Positions 30,225-39,644 of a stretch of 64,000 bases of DNA are shown here, piece after piece (position 1 is the first letter of the stretch; each line of letters begins with the position of its first letter). Source of the DNA: Streptomyces amritsarensis (lineage in GTDB: Bacteria; Actinomycetota; Actinomycetes; Streptomycetales; Streptomycetaceae); contig NZ_MQUR01000028.1 in the NCBI RefSeq assembly GCF_001953875.1, positions 1 to 64,000 on the forward strand, in the 5' to 3' direction. Below the pieces are notes generated by a model. That model saw nothing but the letters and a program-made list of their open reading frames with translations. It was not told where the DNA came from and searched no databases. Both the position numbers and the translations under genes were made by a program.

Positions 30225-30899
30225 TCAGCGGGAGCGCTTCGCGAGGCGCTCGACGTCCAGCAGGATCACCGCACGCGCCTCCAGGCGGAGCCAGCCGCGG
30301 CCGGCGAAGTCGGCCAGGGCCTTGTTCACGGTCTCCCGGGAGGCGCCGACGAGCTGCGCGAGCTCTTCCTGCGTGAGGTCGTGCACCACGTGGATGCCCT
30401 CCTCCGACTGCACGCCGAAGCGGCGCGACAGGTCGAGCAGTGCCCGGGCCACGCGGCCGGGAACGTCGGAGAAGACCAGGTCGGACATCTGGTCGTTGGT
30501 CTTGCGCAGGCGCCGGGCGACGGCGCGCAGCAGCGCGGTCGCGACCTCGGGCCGGGCGTTGAGCCAGGGCTGGAGGTCGCCGTGGCCGAGGCCGAGCAGC
30601 TTGACCTCGGTCAGCGCGGTGGCGGTGGCGGTGCGCGGGCCCGGGTCGAAGAGCGACAGCTCGCCGATCAGCTCGCCGGGGCCGAGGACGGCCAGCATGT
30701 TCTCGCGGCCGTCGGGGGAGGTGCGGTGGAGCTTCACCTTGCCCTCGGTCACGACATACAGCCGGTCGCCGGGGTCGCCCTCGTGGAACAGGGCGTCACC
30801 GCGTGCGAGGGTCACCTCGCCCATGGAGGCGCGGAGCTCCGCGGCCTGCTCGTCATCGAGCGCCGCGAAGAGCGGGGCGCGCCGCAGAACGTCGTCCAC
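30225..30899 (-). CDS. crp: cAMP receptor protein Crp
   Basis: The protein has 224 aa from the GTG at 30899 (AGGAGAG upstream), the length of S. coelicolor Crp. The cNMP-binding domain contains GDRLYVVTEGKVKLH, GELIGELSLFDPGPRTATATA (phosphate-binding cassette), a long dimerisation helix and a C-terminal helix-turn-helix QEELAQLVGASRETVNKALADF. In Streptomyces Crp controls germination, development and antibiotic clusters. It is divergent from nth across 182 bases. Confidence 0.95.
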   Translation of the reverse strand: MDDVLRRAPLFAALDDEQAAELRASMGEVTLARGDALFHEGDPGDRLYVVTEGKVKLHRTSPDGRENMLAVLGPGELIGELSLFDPGPRTATATALTEVKLLGLGHGDLQPWLNARPEVATALLRAVARRLRKTNDQMSDLVFSDVPGRVARALLDLSRRFGVQSEEGIHVVHDLTQEELAQLVGASRETVNKALADFAGRGWLRLEARAVILLDVERLAKRSR

Positions 30900-31081
30900 G
30901 AGTCTCTCTCCTATGTCGACCAGCTCAGGGGACCGTGCTCCCCATTTTGCCGGACGGCTCAAACAGTGCGATCAATCACAAGGATGCCGGACGGACGGGC
31001 ATGCTGTGCGGCGAGAGGCCAATCGGAGTGGTGTTACCTGAGGTCCAGGCGGGTGTCAGCGCCCGGCCTTAGGCTGGCCGG

Positions 31082-32020
31082 GTGTCCAATAAGCCGGTGA
31101 GAGCACAGGCCAAGGGGTCCGCAGGAGTGACGGACGCCCAAAATTCAGCTGTGGGCGAACAGGCCCCCTCGAAGGTGCCCCAGAAGGCCGCGGCCGCCTC
31201 CCAGGGCAAAGTTTCGGCCAAGAAACCGAAGGCTGCCAAGCCGGAATCCCGCCTGGCCATGGTGCGCCGGGCCCGCCGCATCAACCGCGAGCTGGCCGAG
31301 ACCTACCCGTACGCCCATCCGGAGCTCGACTTCCGCAATCCCTTCGAGCTGCTCGTCGCCACGGTGCTGTCCGCCCAGACCACCGACCTGCGGGTGAACC
31401 AGACGACGCCGGCGCTCTTCGCGGCCTATCCGACCCCCGAGGACATGGCCGCGGCCGTCCCCGAGGACCTGGAGGAGCTCATCCGCCCGACCGGGTTCTT
31501 CCGGATGAAGGCCAAGTCGCTGCTGGGCCTCTCGCAGGCGCTGCGGGACGACCACGGCGGTGAGGTGCCGGGACGGCTGGAAGACCTGGTCAAGCTGCCG
31601 GGCGTCGGCCGCAAGACCGCCAACGTGGTCCTCGGCAACGCGTTCGGCGTGCCCGGGATCACGGTCGACACCCACTTCGGCCGGCTGGTGCGCCGCTGGA
31701 AGTGGACCGAGCAGGAGGACCCGGAGAAGGTCGAGGCGGAGATCTGCGCGATCTTCCCCAAGAGCGAGTGGACCATGCTCTCGCACCGGGTCGTCTTCCA
31801 CGGCCGCCGCATCTGCCACGCCCGCAGACCCGCCTGCGGGGCCTGCCCGATCGCCCCGCTCTGCCCCGCGTACGGAGAGGGCGAGACGGACCCGGAGAAG
31901 GCGAAGAAGCTGCTCAAGTACGAGAAGGGCGGCCAGCCGGGCCAGCGGCTGAGCCCGCCCCCGGACTACCCGGGCCTGCCCGCGCCGCCGCTCGGCGCGG
32001 TCGCCGCGCAGGAGTCGTAG
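31082..32020 (+). CDS. nth: Endonuclease III
   Basis: The protein has 312 aa from GTG at 31082. An unusual Ala/Lys-rich extension of about 58 residues precedes the normal start of the enzyme ([17 protein letters not shown]). The helix-hairpin-helix [14 protein letters not shown] carries the catalytic Lys and VDTHFGRL the catalytic Asp. The iron-sulfur loop is C-x6-C-x2-C-x5-C ([17 protein letters not shown]). It excises oxidised pyrimidines and cleaves the abasic site. It begins an operon-like row with the Nudix and MarP-like genes. A downstream ATG at 31260 is the alternative start if the extension is not translated. Confidence 0.93.
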   Translation: MSNKPVRAQAKGSAGVTDAQNSAVGEQAPSKVPQKAAAASQGKVSAKKPKAAKPESRLAMVRRARRINRELAETYPYAHPELDFRNPFELLVATVLSAQTTDLRVNQTTPALFAAYPTPEDMAAAVPEDLEELIRPTGFFRMKAKSLLGLSQALRDDHGGEVPGRLEDLVKLPGVGRKTANVVLGNAFGVPGITVDTHFGRLVRRWKWTEQEDPEKVEAEICAIFPKSEWTMLSHRVVFHGRRICHARRPACGACPIAPLCPAYGEGETDPEKAKKLLKYEKGGQPGQRLSPPPDYPGLPAPPLGAVAAQES

Positions 32021-32103
32021 GAGCCGTAGGAACGAATCGGTACCCGGACCGCGTTTGCGGTGTGGGAGACGCTGTTGACAGAGGAACGCGGACAGGAGCG
32101 CCT

Positions 32104-32826
32104 ATGACGCGCGGTACACGGGACGAGGCCGGGGTCACTGCGGGAGTGCGCGAGGGGGGCGGCCCGGCCGTCACCACCGCGGGGCTGCCCGACTGGCTGG
32201 ATCCCGTCGTCAAGGCGGCCCGGACCGTGGAGCCGCGGCAGCTGAGCCGGTTCCTGCCGCCCGAGGACGGCCGGGGACGGCAGTCGGCCGTCCTCATCCT
32301 CTTCGGCGAGGGCCCCCGCGGGCCGGAGCTGCTCCTGATGGAGCGCGCCGGCACGCTGCGCTCGCATGCGGGCCAGCCGTCCTTCCCGGGCGGCGCGCTG
32401 GACCCGCAGGACGGGGACCCGGTCACCACGGGCCCGCTGGCGGCCGCGCTGCGCGAGGCCGAGGAAGAAACCGGACTCGATCCTTCCGGCGTGCAGCTCT
32501 TCGGGGTGCTGCCCCGGCTCTACATCCCCGTCAGCGAGTTCGTCGTGACCCCGGTCCTCGGCTGGTGGCACACCCCGAGCCCGGTGGGCGCCGTGGACCC
32601 GGCCGAGACGGCCCGCGTGTTCACGGTCCCCGTGGCCGATCTCACGGATCCCGCGCACCGGGTCACGACGGTCCACCCGCGGGGCCACCTGGGCCCCGGA
32701 TTCACCGTCGAATCGGCCCTCGTCTGGGGTTTCACGGCCGGGGTGATCGACCGGATCCTGCACTTCGCCGGCTGGGAACGCCCGTGGGACCGATCACGCC
32801 AGGTCCCGCTCGACTGGCACGCATGA
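32104..32826 (+). CDS. Nudix hydrolase, CoA pyrophosphatase (NudL/UPF0035)-like
   Basis: The protein has 240 aa from the ATG at 32104. The sequence LLMERAGTLRSHAGQPSFPGGALDPQD is the UPF0035 signature preceding the Nudix helix ALREAEEETGLDP. This subgroup cleaves CoA and derivatives to 3'-phospho-AMP and acyl-phosphopantetheine. The MarP-like gene follows after 4 bases. The same order (nth, Nudix, marP) is found in mycobacteria, with a thioredoxin gene that is missing here. Confidence 0.9.
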   Translation: MTRGTRDEAGVTAGVREGGGPAVTTAGLPDWLDPVVKAARTVEPRQLSRFLPPEDGRGRQSAVLILFGEGPRGPELLLMERAGTLRSHAGQPSFPGGALDPQDGDPVTTGPLAAALREAEEETGLDPSGVQLFGVLPRLYIPVSEFVVTPVLGWWHTPSPVGAVDPAETARVFTVPVADLTDPAHRVTTVHPRGHLGPGFTVESALVWGFTAGVIDRILHFAGWERPWDRSRQVPLDWHA

Positions 32827-32830
32827 GACG

Positions 32831-34042
32831 GTGGCCCACGTGAACGTGCTGGACATCCTGTTGCTGCTCGCCGCCGTGTGGTTCGCGATCGTCGGCTACC
32901 GCCAGGGGTTCGTCGTCGGCATCCTGTCGGTGATCGGCTTCCTGGGCGGTGGCCTCGTCGCCGTTGCCCTGCTCCCGCTGATCTGGGACCGGGTGACCGA
33001 CAACGGCACCCAGGTGTCCACCACGGTCGTCGTCATCGCCGTCGTGGCGATCATCATCTGCGCCTCGGTCGGCCAGGCGCTGACCACGCACCTCGGCGGC
33101 AAACTCCGCCGCCAGATCACCGGTACGCCGGCGCGCGTGCTCGATGCCACCGGCGGCGCCCTGGTCAACGTCGTCGCGATGCTCCTGGTGGCCTGGCTCA
33201 TCGGCTCGGCGCTCGCCGGCACCTCGCTGCCCACGCTGGGCAAGGAGGTCCGCAACTCCAAGGTGCTCCTCGGTGTTTCGCGGGTGCTGCCCGACCAGGC
33301 GAACAGCTGGTTCTCGGACTTCAGCTCCACCCTCGCGCGCAACGGCTTCCCGCAGGTGTTCAGCCCGTTCTCCAACGAGCCCATCACCGAGGTGCAGGCG
33401 CCCGATCCCGCGCTCGCCACCAGCCCCGTCGCGGACGTGGCCAAGCGCTCGATCGTGAAGGTCGTCGGTACGGCGCCCAGTTGCAGCAAGGTGCTGGAGG
33501 GCACGGGCTTCGTCTTCGCGCCCGGCAAGGTCATGACCAACGCGCACGTCGTCGGCGGGGTCGGCGAGCCGACCGTGCAGATCGGCGGCGAGGGCAGGCT
33601 GTACGACGGCAAGGTCGTGCTCTACGACTGGGAGCGCGACATCGCCGTCCTGGACGTGCCCAAGCTGAAGGCGCCGCCGCTGGAGTTCACCGACAAGGAT
33701 GCGGCGAGCGGCAGCGACGCGATCGTCGCCGGCTTCCCGGAGAACGGCGCGTACGACGTCCGCGCGGCCCGGGTCCGCGGCCGGATCAATGCCAACGGAC
33801 CGGACATCTACCACCGCGGTACTGTCCGACGGGACGTCTACTCGCTGTTCGCGACCGTCCGCCAGGGCAACTCCGGCGGCCCGCTGCTGACGCCCGACGG
33901 CAAGGTGTACGGGGTCGTGTTCGCGAAGTCCCTGGACGACCCGAACACCGGTTACGCGCTGACCGTGGACGAGATCCGCGACGACATCGAGCAGGGCCGG
34001 ACGGCCGAGCGCCGGGTCGAGAGCCAGGGCTGCGCCCTCTGA
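32831..34042 (+). CDS. MarP-like membrane serine protease
   Basis: The protein has 403 aa from GTG at 32831. Four CvpA-like membrane helices (residues 5-150) are followed by a periplasm-side linker and a trypsin-like domain. The catalytic triad is His in VMTNAHVV, Asp in WERDIAVLD and Ser in RQGNSGGPLL. Two cysteines (SCSK and the terminal SQGCAL) could form the regulatory disulfide known for MarP. MarP processes cell-wall hydrolases under acid stress in M. tuberculosis. Confidence 0.92.
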   Translation: MAHVNVLDILLLLAAVWFAIVGYRQGFVVGILSVIGFLGGGLVAVALLPLIWDRVTDNGTQVSTTVVVIAVVAIIICASVGQALTTHLGGKLRRQITGTPARVLDATGGALVNVVAMLLVAWLIGSALAGTSLPTLGKEVRNSKVLLGVSRVLPDQANSWFSDFSSTLARNGFPQVFSPFSNEPITEVQAPDPALATSPVADVAKRSIVKVVGTAPSCSKVLEGTGFVFAPGKVMTNAHVVGGVGEPTVQIGGEGRLYDGKVVLYDWERDIAVLDVPKLKAPPLEFTDKDAASGSDAIVAGFPENGAYDVRAARVRGRINANGPDIYHRGTVRRDVYSLFATVRQGNSGGPLLTPDGKVYGVVFAKSLDDPNTGYALTVDEIRDDIEQGRTAERRVESQGCAL

Positions 34043-34065
34043 CGCGGCGCCGCCGCCGGGTCTTC

Positions 34066-34239
34066 CTACGTCCGCGGATGCCGCAGGCGTGCGGAGACCC
34101 AGCGGGCCCGGCGGCGCAGGATGCGGGGGATTCCGAGACGTGGGTCGTGGCCGTGCCGGCCGGCCCTCTCGTGCGTGCCCGGCGTAGCTGCCGAGCGGCG
34201 TTCGTGCGCGGTGTCACCGTAGTCGTGCGTCCAGCTCAT
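34066..34239 (-). CDS. Small basic protein of 57 aa
   Basis: The frame runs from the ATG at 34239 to a TAG at 34066-34068 and is convergent with the protease gene. The sequence begins MSWTHDYGDTAHERRSA, is rich in Arg and His and ends RRRARWVSARLRHPRT. Codon third positions are strongly GC, unlike the surrounding non-coding bases. I believe similar short proteins occur at this site in other streptomycetes but cannot verify it. The function is unknown; the basic C-terminus could bind nucleic acid or membrane. Confidence 0.55.
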   Translation of the reverse strand: MSWTHDYGDTAHERRSAATPGTHERAGRHGHDPRLGIPRILRRRARWVSARLRHPRT

Positions 34240-34366
34240 ACTCGGCTCTGTGCCCGGGCCCCAAGGTCCGTAACCCCGTCCGGGGCGGCCAATTGGCCTA
34301 TGCGCCGGGCAATTGAATGCCTGTAAGACGATCGGAGCACTGAACTGCCGTTCGCGCGACGGACGG

Positions 34367-35326
34367 TCACCGGTCCGGTTCGGGGTCCTTCAGCCAGTTC
34401 ACCAGCTCGGTCGAGAAGGCGACGGGGTCCTCCTCGTGCGGGAAGTGCCCGAGACCGTCGAACAGCCGCCACCGGTACGGGGCTTCGACGTACTCGCCGG
34501 ATCCGGCGGCGCTGCGCGTGCGCATCACCGGGTCGAGCGAACCGTGCAGGTGCAGCGTGGGCACCCGGACCGGCCGCTTCATCCGGCGGTTGAACTGCAG
34601 CCCGTCGGGCCGGGCCATCGACCGCATCATCCAGCGGTACGGCTCGATGGAGCAGTGGGCGGTGGACGGGATGCACATGGCCCGCCGGTACACGGCGAGG
34701 TCCTCCTCCTCGGGAGGACGCGGCCCCGACCAGTCGCGGATCAGGTCCCCCACGAGGGCCCCGCCGTCGGCGACGAGCTGCCGCTCGGGAACGAACGGCC
34801 GCTGGAAGCCCCAGATGTGGGAACTCGCCCGGGTCTGCCCGAAGTCCGACAGCATCGCCGAACGCCACCGCCGCGGGTGGGGCATGGACGACACGACGAG
34901 CCGGCGCACCAGCTTGGGCCGCATCACGGCCGCCGTCCAGGCGAGGTATCCGCCCAGGTCGTGCCCGACGAGCGCGGCGTCCGGCTCGCCGAGGGACCGT
35001 ACGACCCCGGTGATGTCGAGGGCCAGGTTGGCGGGGTCGTAGCCGCGCGGGGTGCGGTCGCTGCCGCCGACCCCGCGCAGGTCCATCGCGACGGCCCGGT
35101 AGCCGGCGTCGGCCAGCGCGGTCAGCTGGTGCCGCCACGTCCACCAGAACTGCGGGAAGCCGTGCAGCAGCAGCACCAGCGGCCCGTCACCCAGCTCGGC
35201 GACGTGGAAGCGGGCGCCGTTGGCGGCCACGTCCCGGTGCGTCACCGCTTCCCCGCCGGGGAGGTCGAGCCGCACAGCTGTGGCGGCCGTGGGCGGAGTG
35301 CTGGGGTCCGGTGTGGGCGCTGTCAT
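34367..35326 (-). CDS. Alpha/beta hydrolase, epoxide-hydrolase-like
   Basis: The protein has 319 aa. It has the oxyanion motif LLLHGFPQFWWTWRHQ, the nucleophile elbow VGHDLGG with Asp (typical of epoxide hydrolases/dehalogenases rather than Ser esterases), and the catalytic His in GLGHFPHEED. The start overlaps the stop of the holin-like gene (ATGA). EphE occupies this position in M. tuberculosis. Confidence 0.87.
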   Translation of the reverse strand: MTAPTPDPSTPPTAATAVRLDLPGGEAVTHRDVAANGARFHVAELGDGPLVLLLHGFPQFWWTWRHQLTALADAGYRAVAMDLRGVGGSDRTPRGYDPANLALDITGVVRSLGEPDAALVGHDLGGYLAWTAAVMRPKLVRRLVVSSMPHPRRWRSAMLSDFGQTRASSHIWGFQRPFVPERQLVADGGALVGDLIRDWSGPRPPEEEDLAVYRRAMCIPSTAHCSIEPYRWMMRSMARPDGLQFNRRMKRPVRVPTLHLHGSLDPVMRTRSAAGSGEYVEAPYRWRLFDGLGHFPHEEDPVAFSTELVNWLKDPEPDR

Positions 35327-35781
35327 GAGGACGAGCGTGCCACACCCACAGCCTTGTCACTGACCGGCCGCGGGTGCGGCTTGACGGTCCCGACCAGCGC
35401 GGCGGTCTGCTTGACCGAGGCGATGGACTTCTCCGGCGGCTTGACCTTCTTGAACTTGCGTACGGCGATCAGCGCGAGCACGCCCGCGATCAGCAGGAAC
35501 GCACCGCCGACGATCAGGAAGGACCAGGCCAGGCCGAGCCCCAGATTGTGGATCCCGTACGCCGCGGCGAAGGTCAGCACCGGGAGGGAGAAGACGGCGA
35601 ACACTCCGGCGGAGGCGATGGAGGCGCTGCCGCTGCCCACGCGCTTGGCGTCCTCGCGCAGTTCCGCCTTGGCCAGGGCGATCTCGTCGTGCACCAGGGC
35701 GGACATCTCGGCGGTGGCCGAGGCGACCAGCTGGCCGAGTGTGCGCTCGGCTCCCTGCGCCTCTTGGTCCACTGCGCTCAT
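35323..35781 (-). CDS. Phage-holin-family (Holin-X) membrane protein
   Basis: The protein has 152 aa. An N-terminal amphipathic region with LVASATAEMSALVHDEIALAKAEL, the actinobacterial Holin-X signature, precedes two membrane helices (about 50-78 and 85-108) and a basic Lys/Pro tail. Despite the name this family is chromosomal and conserved; its role is probably in envelope integrity. It is coupled to the hydrolase gene downstream. Confidence 0.82.
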   Translation of the reverse strand: MSAVDQEAQGAERTLGQLVASATAEMSALVHDEIALAKAELREDAKRVGSGSASIASAGVFAVFSLPVLTFAAAYGIHNLGLGLAWSFLIVGGAFLLIAGVLALIAVRKFKKVKPPEKSIASVKQTAALVGTVKPHPRPVSDKAVGVARSSS

Positions 35782-35842
35782 CGCTCTCTCCCTCTGTCGT
35801 CCGCCACCTGGCGGCGCGTGTGTCCCTGCGTCGTCACTCAGA

Positions 35843-37276
35843 TCATGCCGGACGGTCGGCCTCGGTGGTGGACCCGGCCGCGCTTTGGAGCGCGGCGGCG
35901 GCCGCCTTCTGCGCCCTGCGGCGGTGTTCCGCGGCCCGGTCCTCGTAGATCTTCGCCATCCGCAGGTGGTACTCGGGGTTGCCCTCCTCGTAGATGTCCG
36001 GGATGCCGTCGCGGTCCTCGTCGCGCTCCTCGGCCTCGGTGAGCGCCCGGTAGCGGCGGTCGCGGAGCTTGAGCAGGACGCACGCGATCACGGCGGCGAT
36101 GAGGGAGCCGAACAGCACCGCGGCCTTGACCTCGTCGGCGAGGGTCGCGTCGCCGGCGAAGGCGAGCTCGCCGATGAGGAGGGAGACGGTGAAGCCTATG
36201 CCGGCGAGCGTGGCGACGGCGAGGACATCGGGCCAGGCGAGGTCCTCGTTCAGCTCGGCCTTGGTGAAGCGGGCGGCCAGCCAGGTCCCGCCGAAGATGC
36301 CCACGGCCTTGCCGACCACGAGGCCGAGGACCACACCGAGGGTCTCGGGGCGGGTGAAGACCTGCGCGATGGCCTCGTCGGAGAGCGAGACGCCGGCGGA
36401 GAAGAGCGCGAACAGGGGCACGGCGAGACCGGCCGAAACGGGTCGGACGAGGTGCTCGATGTGCTCTCCGGGGGAGGTCCGCTCGCCTTCCCTGCGCGTG
36501 CAGCGGAGCATCAGGCCCATGGCGACGCCGGCGATGGTGGCGTGGACGCCGCTGTTGTACATCAGGCCCCACACGGCCAGGGCGAGCGGGACGTAGATGT
36601 ACCAGCCCCGGACACCGCGGCGGAGCAGGAACCAGAAGAGGGCCAGTCCCACCAGTGCGCCGCCGAGCGCCAGGAAGTCGATCTCGCTGGTGAAGAACAC
36701 GGCGATGATCAGGATGGCGAACAGGTCGTCGACGACGGCGAGGGTCAGCAGGAAGGCGCGCAGGGCCGAGGGCAGGGAGGTGCCGATGACGGCGAGGACG
36801 GCGAGTGCGAAGGCGATGTCGGTGGCCGTCGGGACCGCCCAGCCGTCCATCGAGCCGTCGCCCGCGACGTTGACCAGTGCGTAGACCAGCGCGGGTGCGG
36901 CCATGCCGCAGAGGGCGGCGATCACCGGGAGCGCGGCGGCCCTGGGGTCGCGCAGATCGCCCGCGACGAGCTCGCGCTTGAGCTCGATGCCGGCGACGAA
37001 GAAGAAGACGGCGAGGAGCCCGTCTGCCGCCCAGTGCTGGAGCGAGAGGTCCAGGCCGAGGGAGGCGGGGCCGATGTGGAAGGACCGGACGCTCGCGTAG
37101 CTGTCCGAGATGGCCGGGATGTTGGCCCACAGCAGGGCGGCGATCGCGGCCACGAGCAGCAGGACGCCGCCCACCGTCTCGGCGCGCAGGGCATCGGCGA
37201 TGAAGCGGCTCTCGGGGAGCGAGAGGCGGCCGAGCAGCTTGCGGTTCTTGTGGTCGGTGGGGCTGGGCGCGGCCAC
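35843..37276 (-). CDS. nhaA: Na+/H+ antiporter NhaA
   Basis: The protein has 477 aa from GTG at 37276; a GTG nine bases upstream is too near the GGAGG. Eleven to twelve membrane helices are evident. It has the ion-binding Asp pair in LAVVDDLFAI, the discontinuous-helix sequence VPTATDIAFALAVLA and IGFTVSLLI. The C-terminal cytoplasmic tail is about 60 residues and acidic then basic (EERDEDRDGIPDIYEEGN), longer than in E. coli NhaA. It exchanges external protons for internal sodium. Confidence 0.94.
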   Translation of the reverse strand: MAAPSPTDHKNRKLLGRLSLPESRFIADALRAETVGGVLLLVAAIAALLWANIPAISDSYASVRSFHIGPASLGLDLSLQHWAADGLLAVFFFVAGIELKRELVAGDLRDPRAAALPVIAALCGMAAPALVYALVNVAGDGSMDGWAVPTATDIAFALAVLAVIGTSLPSALRAFLLTLAVVDDLFAILIIAVFFTSEIDFLALGGALVGLALFWFLLRRGVRGWYIYVPLALAVWGLMYNSGVHATIAGVAMGLMLRCTRREGERTSPGEHIEHLVRPVSAGLAVPLFALFSAGVSLSDEAIAQVFTRPETLGVVLGLVVGKAVGIFGGTWLAARFTKAELNEDLAWPDVLAVATLAGIGFTVSLLIGELAFAGDATLADEVKAAVLFGSLIAAVIACVLLKLRDRRYRALTEAEERDEDRDGIPDIYEEGNPEYHLRMAKIYEDRAAEHRRRAQKAAAAALQSAAGSTTEADRPA

Positions 37277-37425
37277 GGGGGGCACCTCCGGGGGCTGTTG
37301 GACGGCATGGTGGAACTCGTTGCCGACCAGACTTCCCGGCGCACCCTGTGGTCTTTCTTTACGCTTTGAATACTTTACAGGGCGTGCGCAAGGGCATATC
37401 CGGCGATCATCACTTTATGTGCGAA

Positions 37426-37458
37426 AGGGGCACTCGGCGCGTCGCGCCGAGTGCCCCT
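37426..37458. terminator. Terminator between acs and the nhaA promoter region
   Basis: A near-perfect palindrome (37426-37441 with 37443-37458, AGGGGCACTCGGCG arms) ends 27 bases past the acs stop. On the leftward strand this is the acs terminator. Confidence 0.8.
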
Positions 37459-37485
37459 CCCGTGTGGAATGCCGGGGTTGCCGTG

Positions 37486-39441
37486 TCAGTCCTCGCTGCC
37501 GGCGGCCGGGAGCTTGCTCTGGATGAGGTCCATGACCGAGGAGTCGGCGAGCGTGGTGACATCGCCGACCGCGCGGTTCTCCGCCACGTCGCGCAGCAGG
37601 CGGCGCATGATCTTGCCCGAGCGGGTCTTCGGCAGCTCCTGGACCGGCAGGATCCGCTTCGGCTTGGCGATCGGTCCGAGGGTGCTGCCCACGTGGTTGC
37701 GCAGGTCCGCGACCAGGTGCTCGGTCTCGGAGGCGCTGCCGCGCAGGATGACGAAGGCCACGATGGCCTGGCCCGTGGTCTCGTCGGCCGCGCCGACCAC
37801 GGCCGCCTCGGCGACCGCGGGGTGCGAGACGAGCGCCGACTCGACCTCGGTGGTCGAGATGTTGTGCCCGGAGACCAGCATCACGTCGTCCACCCGGCCC
37901 AGCAGCCAGATGTCGCCGTCGTCGTCCTTCTTGGCGCCGTCGCCCGCGAAGTACTTGCCCTCGAAGCGCGACCAGTAGGTGTCGATGAAGCGCTGGTCGT
38001 CGCCCCAGATGGTGCGCAGCATCGACGGCCACGGCTCGGTGAGGACCAGGTAGCCGCCACCGCCGTCCGGGACCTCGTGCGCCTCGTCGTCCACGACGGT
38101 GGCGGAGATCCCGGGCAGGGCGCGCTGGGCGGAGCCCGGCTTGGTGTGCGTGACGCCCGGCAGCGGGGAGATCATCATCGCGCCGGTCTCGGTCTGCCAC
38201 CAGGTGTCCACGATCGGGCAGCGGTCGCCGCCGATGTGCTTGCGGTACCAGACCCAGGCCTCGGGGTTGATCGGCTCGCCGACCGAGCCCAGCACGCGCA
38301 GGCTCGACAGGTCGAACTTCGCGGGGATGTCGTCCCCCCACTTCATGAAGGTGCGGATGGCCGTGGGCGCCGTGTAGAGGATCGTGACGCCGTACTTCTG
38401 CACGACCTCCCAGAAGCGGCCCTGGTGCGGGGTGTCCGGCGTGCCCTCGTACATGACCTGCGTGGCGCCGTTCGCGAGCGGCCCGTAGACGATGTAGGAG
38501 TGCCCGGTCACCCAGCCGATGTCGGCCGTGCACCAGTAGACGTCGCTCTCCGGCTTCAGGTCGAAGACCGCGTGGTGGGTGTACGCCGCCTGCGTGAGGT
38601 AGCCGCCGGAGGTGTGCAGGATGCCCTTCGGCTTACCCGTGGTCCCCGAGGTGTAGAGGATGAAGAGCGGGTGCTCGGCGTCGAAGGCCTGCGCGGTGTG
38701 CTCCGCGGACTGGCGGGCGACCACGTCGTGCCACCAGACGTCGCGGCCCTCGGTGAAGGCGGTGTCCTGGCCGGTGCGGCGTACGACGAGCACGTGCTCG
38801 ACCTGCGGGCACTTGGCGACGGCCTCGTCGATGGCGGGCTTCAGGGCGCTGGGCTTGCCGCGGCGGTAGCCGCCGTCGGCGGTGATGACCAGCTTGGCGT
38901 CGGCGTCCTGGATGCGGGAGGCCACGGCGTCGGCGGAGAAGCCGCCGAAGACCACGGAGTGCGCGGCGCCGATCCGGGCGCACGCGAGCATGGCGACGAC
39001 CGCCTCGGGGATCATCGGGAGGTACACGGCGACGCGGTCGCCGGCCGCGACGCCCAGCTCCGTCAGGGCGTTGGCGGCCCTGGACACCTCGTCCTTGAGG
39101 TCGGCGTAGGTGATCGCGCGGCTGTCGCCGGGCTCGCCCTCGAAGTGGATGGCGACGCGGTCGCCGTTGCCGGCCTCGACGTGGCGGTCCACGCAGTTGT
39201 ACGCGACGTTCAGCTTTCCGTCGGCGAACCACTTCGCGAAGGGCGGGTTCGTCCAGTCGAGCGTCTCGGTCGGCTCTGTGGCCCAGGTCAGCCGCCGGGC
39301 CTGCTCGGCCCAGAAGCCCAGCCGGTCCGCGTCGGCCTGTGCGTACGCAGCCTCTTTCACATTGGCGGCGGCGGCCAGATCGGCGGGCGGTGCGAACCGC
39401 CGCTCCTCCTTGAGCAGATTGGCCAGGCTCTCATTGCTCAC
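37486..39441 (-). CDS. acs: Acetyl-CoA synthetase
   Basis: The protein has 651 aa from the GTG at 39441 (GGGAGA upstream), the usual Acs length. It has the adenylation motif YTSGTTGKPKG, a YWCTADIGWVTGHSY segment, and the PX4GK acetylation/catalytic motif LPKTRSGKIMRR with the catalytic Lys. It converts acetate, ATP and CoA to acetyl-CoA. The acetylatable Lys implies control by a protein acetyltransferase. It is monocistronic between two terminators. Confidence 0.96.
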   Translation of the reverse strand: MSNESLANLLKEERRFAPPADLAAAANVKEAAYAQADADRLGFWAEQARRLTWATEPTETLDWTNPPFAKWFADGKLNVAYNCVDRHVEAGNGDRVAIHFEGEPGDSRAITYADLKDEVSRAANALTELGVAAGDRVAVYLPMIPEAVVAMLACARIGAAHSVVFGGFSADAVASRIQDADAKLVITADGGYRRGKPSALKPAIDEAVAKCPQVEHVLVVRRTGQDTAFTEGRDVWWHDVVARQSAEHTAQAFDAEHPLFILYTSGTTGKPKGILHTSGGYLTQAAYTHHAVFDLKPESDVYWCTADIGWVTGHSYIVYGPLANGATQVMYEGTPDTPHQGRFWEVVQKYGVTILYTAPTAIRTFMKWGDDIPAKFDLSSLRVLGSVGEPINPEAWVWYRKHIGGDRCPIVDTWWQTETGAMMISPLPGVTHTKPGSAQRALPGISATVVDDEAHEVPDGGGGYLVLTEPWPSMLRTIWGDDQRFIDTYWSRFEGKYFAGDGAKKDDDGDIWLLGRVDDVMLVSGHNISTTEVESALVSHPAVAEAAVVGAADETTGQAIVAFVILRGSASETEHLVADLRNHVGSTLGPIAKPKRILPVQELPKTRSGKIMRRLLRDVAENRAVGDVTTLADSSVMDLIQSKLPAAGSED

Positions 39442-39578
39442 GACATCTCCCTTTCCCAGGGTGTCCGTTGTGTCCCCGGGCATAGCTCATCAGTCTGCGG
39501 CCCGGGTGACAAGGGTTAGCCTGAAATTGGTTTAGACCTATATCACGGAGGCGGCCCGTACGAGAACGGCGTGCGAAG

Positions 39579-39612
39579 GGCCCCTTCCCGCTGCAGGGTG
39601 CGGGAAGGGGCC
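39579..39612 (-). terminator. Terminator of SulP-carbonic anhydrase gene
   Basis: A 12-bp stem (GGCCCCTTCCCG and complement) with a 10-base loop lies 33 bases beyond the stop of the leftward SulP-CA gene. Confidence 0.75.
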
Positions 39613-39644
39613 AATCGATGGCACGGATTTCGGAGAGTATCGGT

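Noticed and set aside
35323..35781. Prophage remnant suggested by the holin-family protein
   Set aside because: The Holin-X family is a conserved actinobacterial membrane protein in this gene order; no phage genes are nearby.
34313..37369. Forward frame of about 1000 codons opposite the hydrolase, holin-like and nhaA genes
   Set aside because: Antisense shadow spanning several genes with clear motifs on the minus strand.
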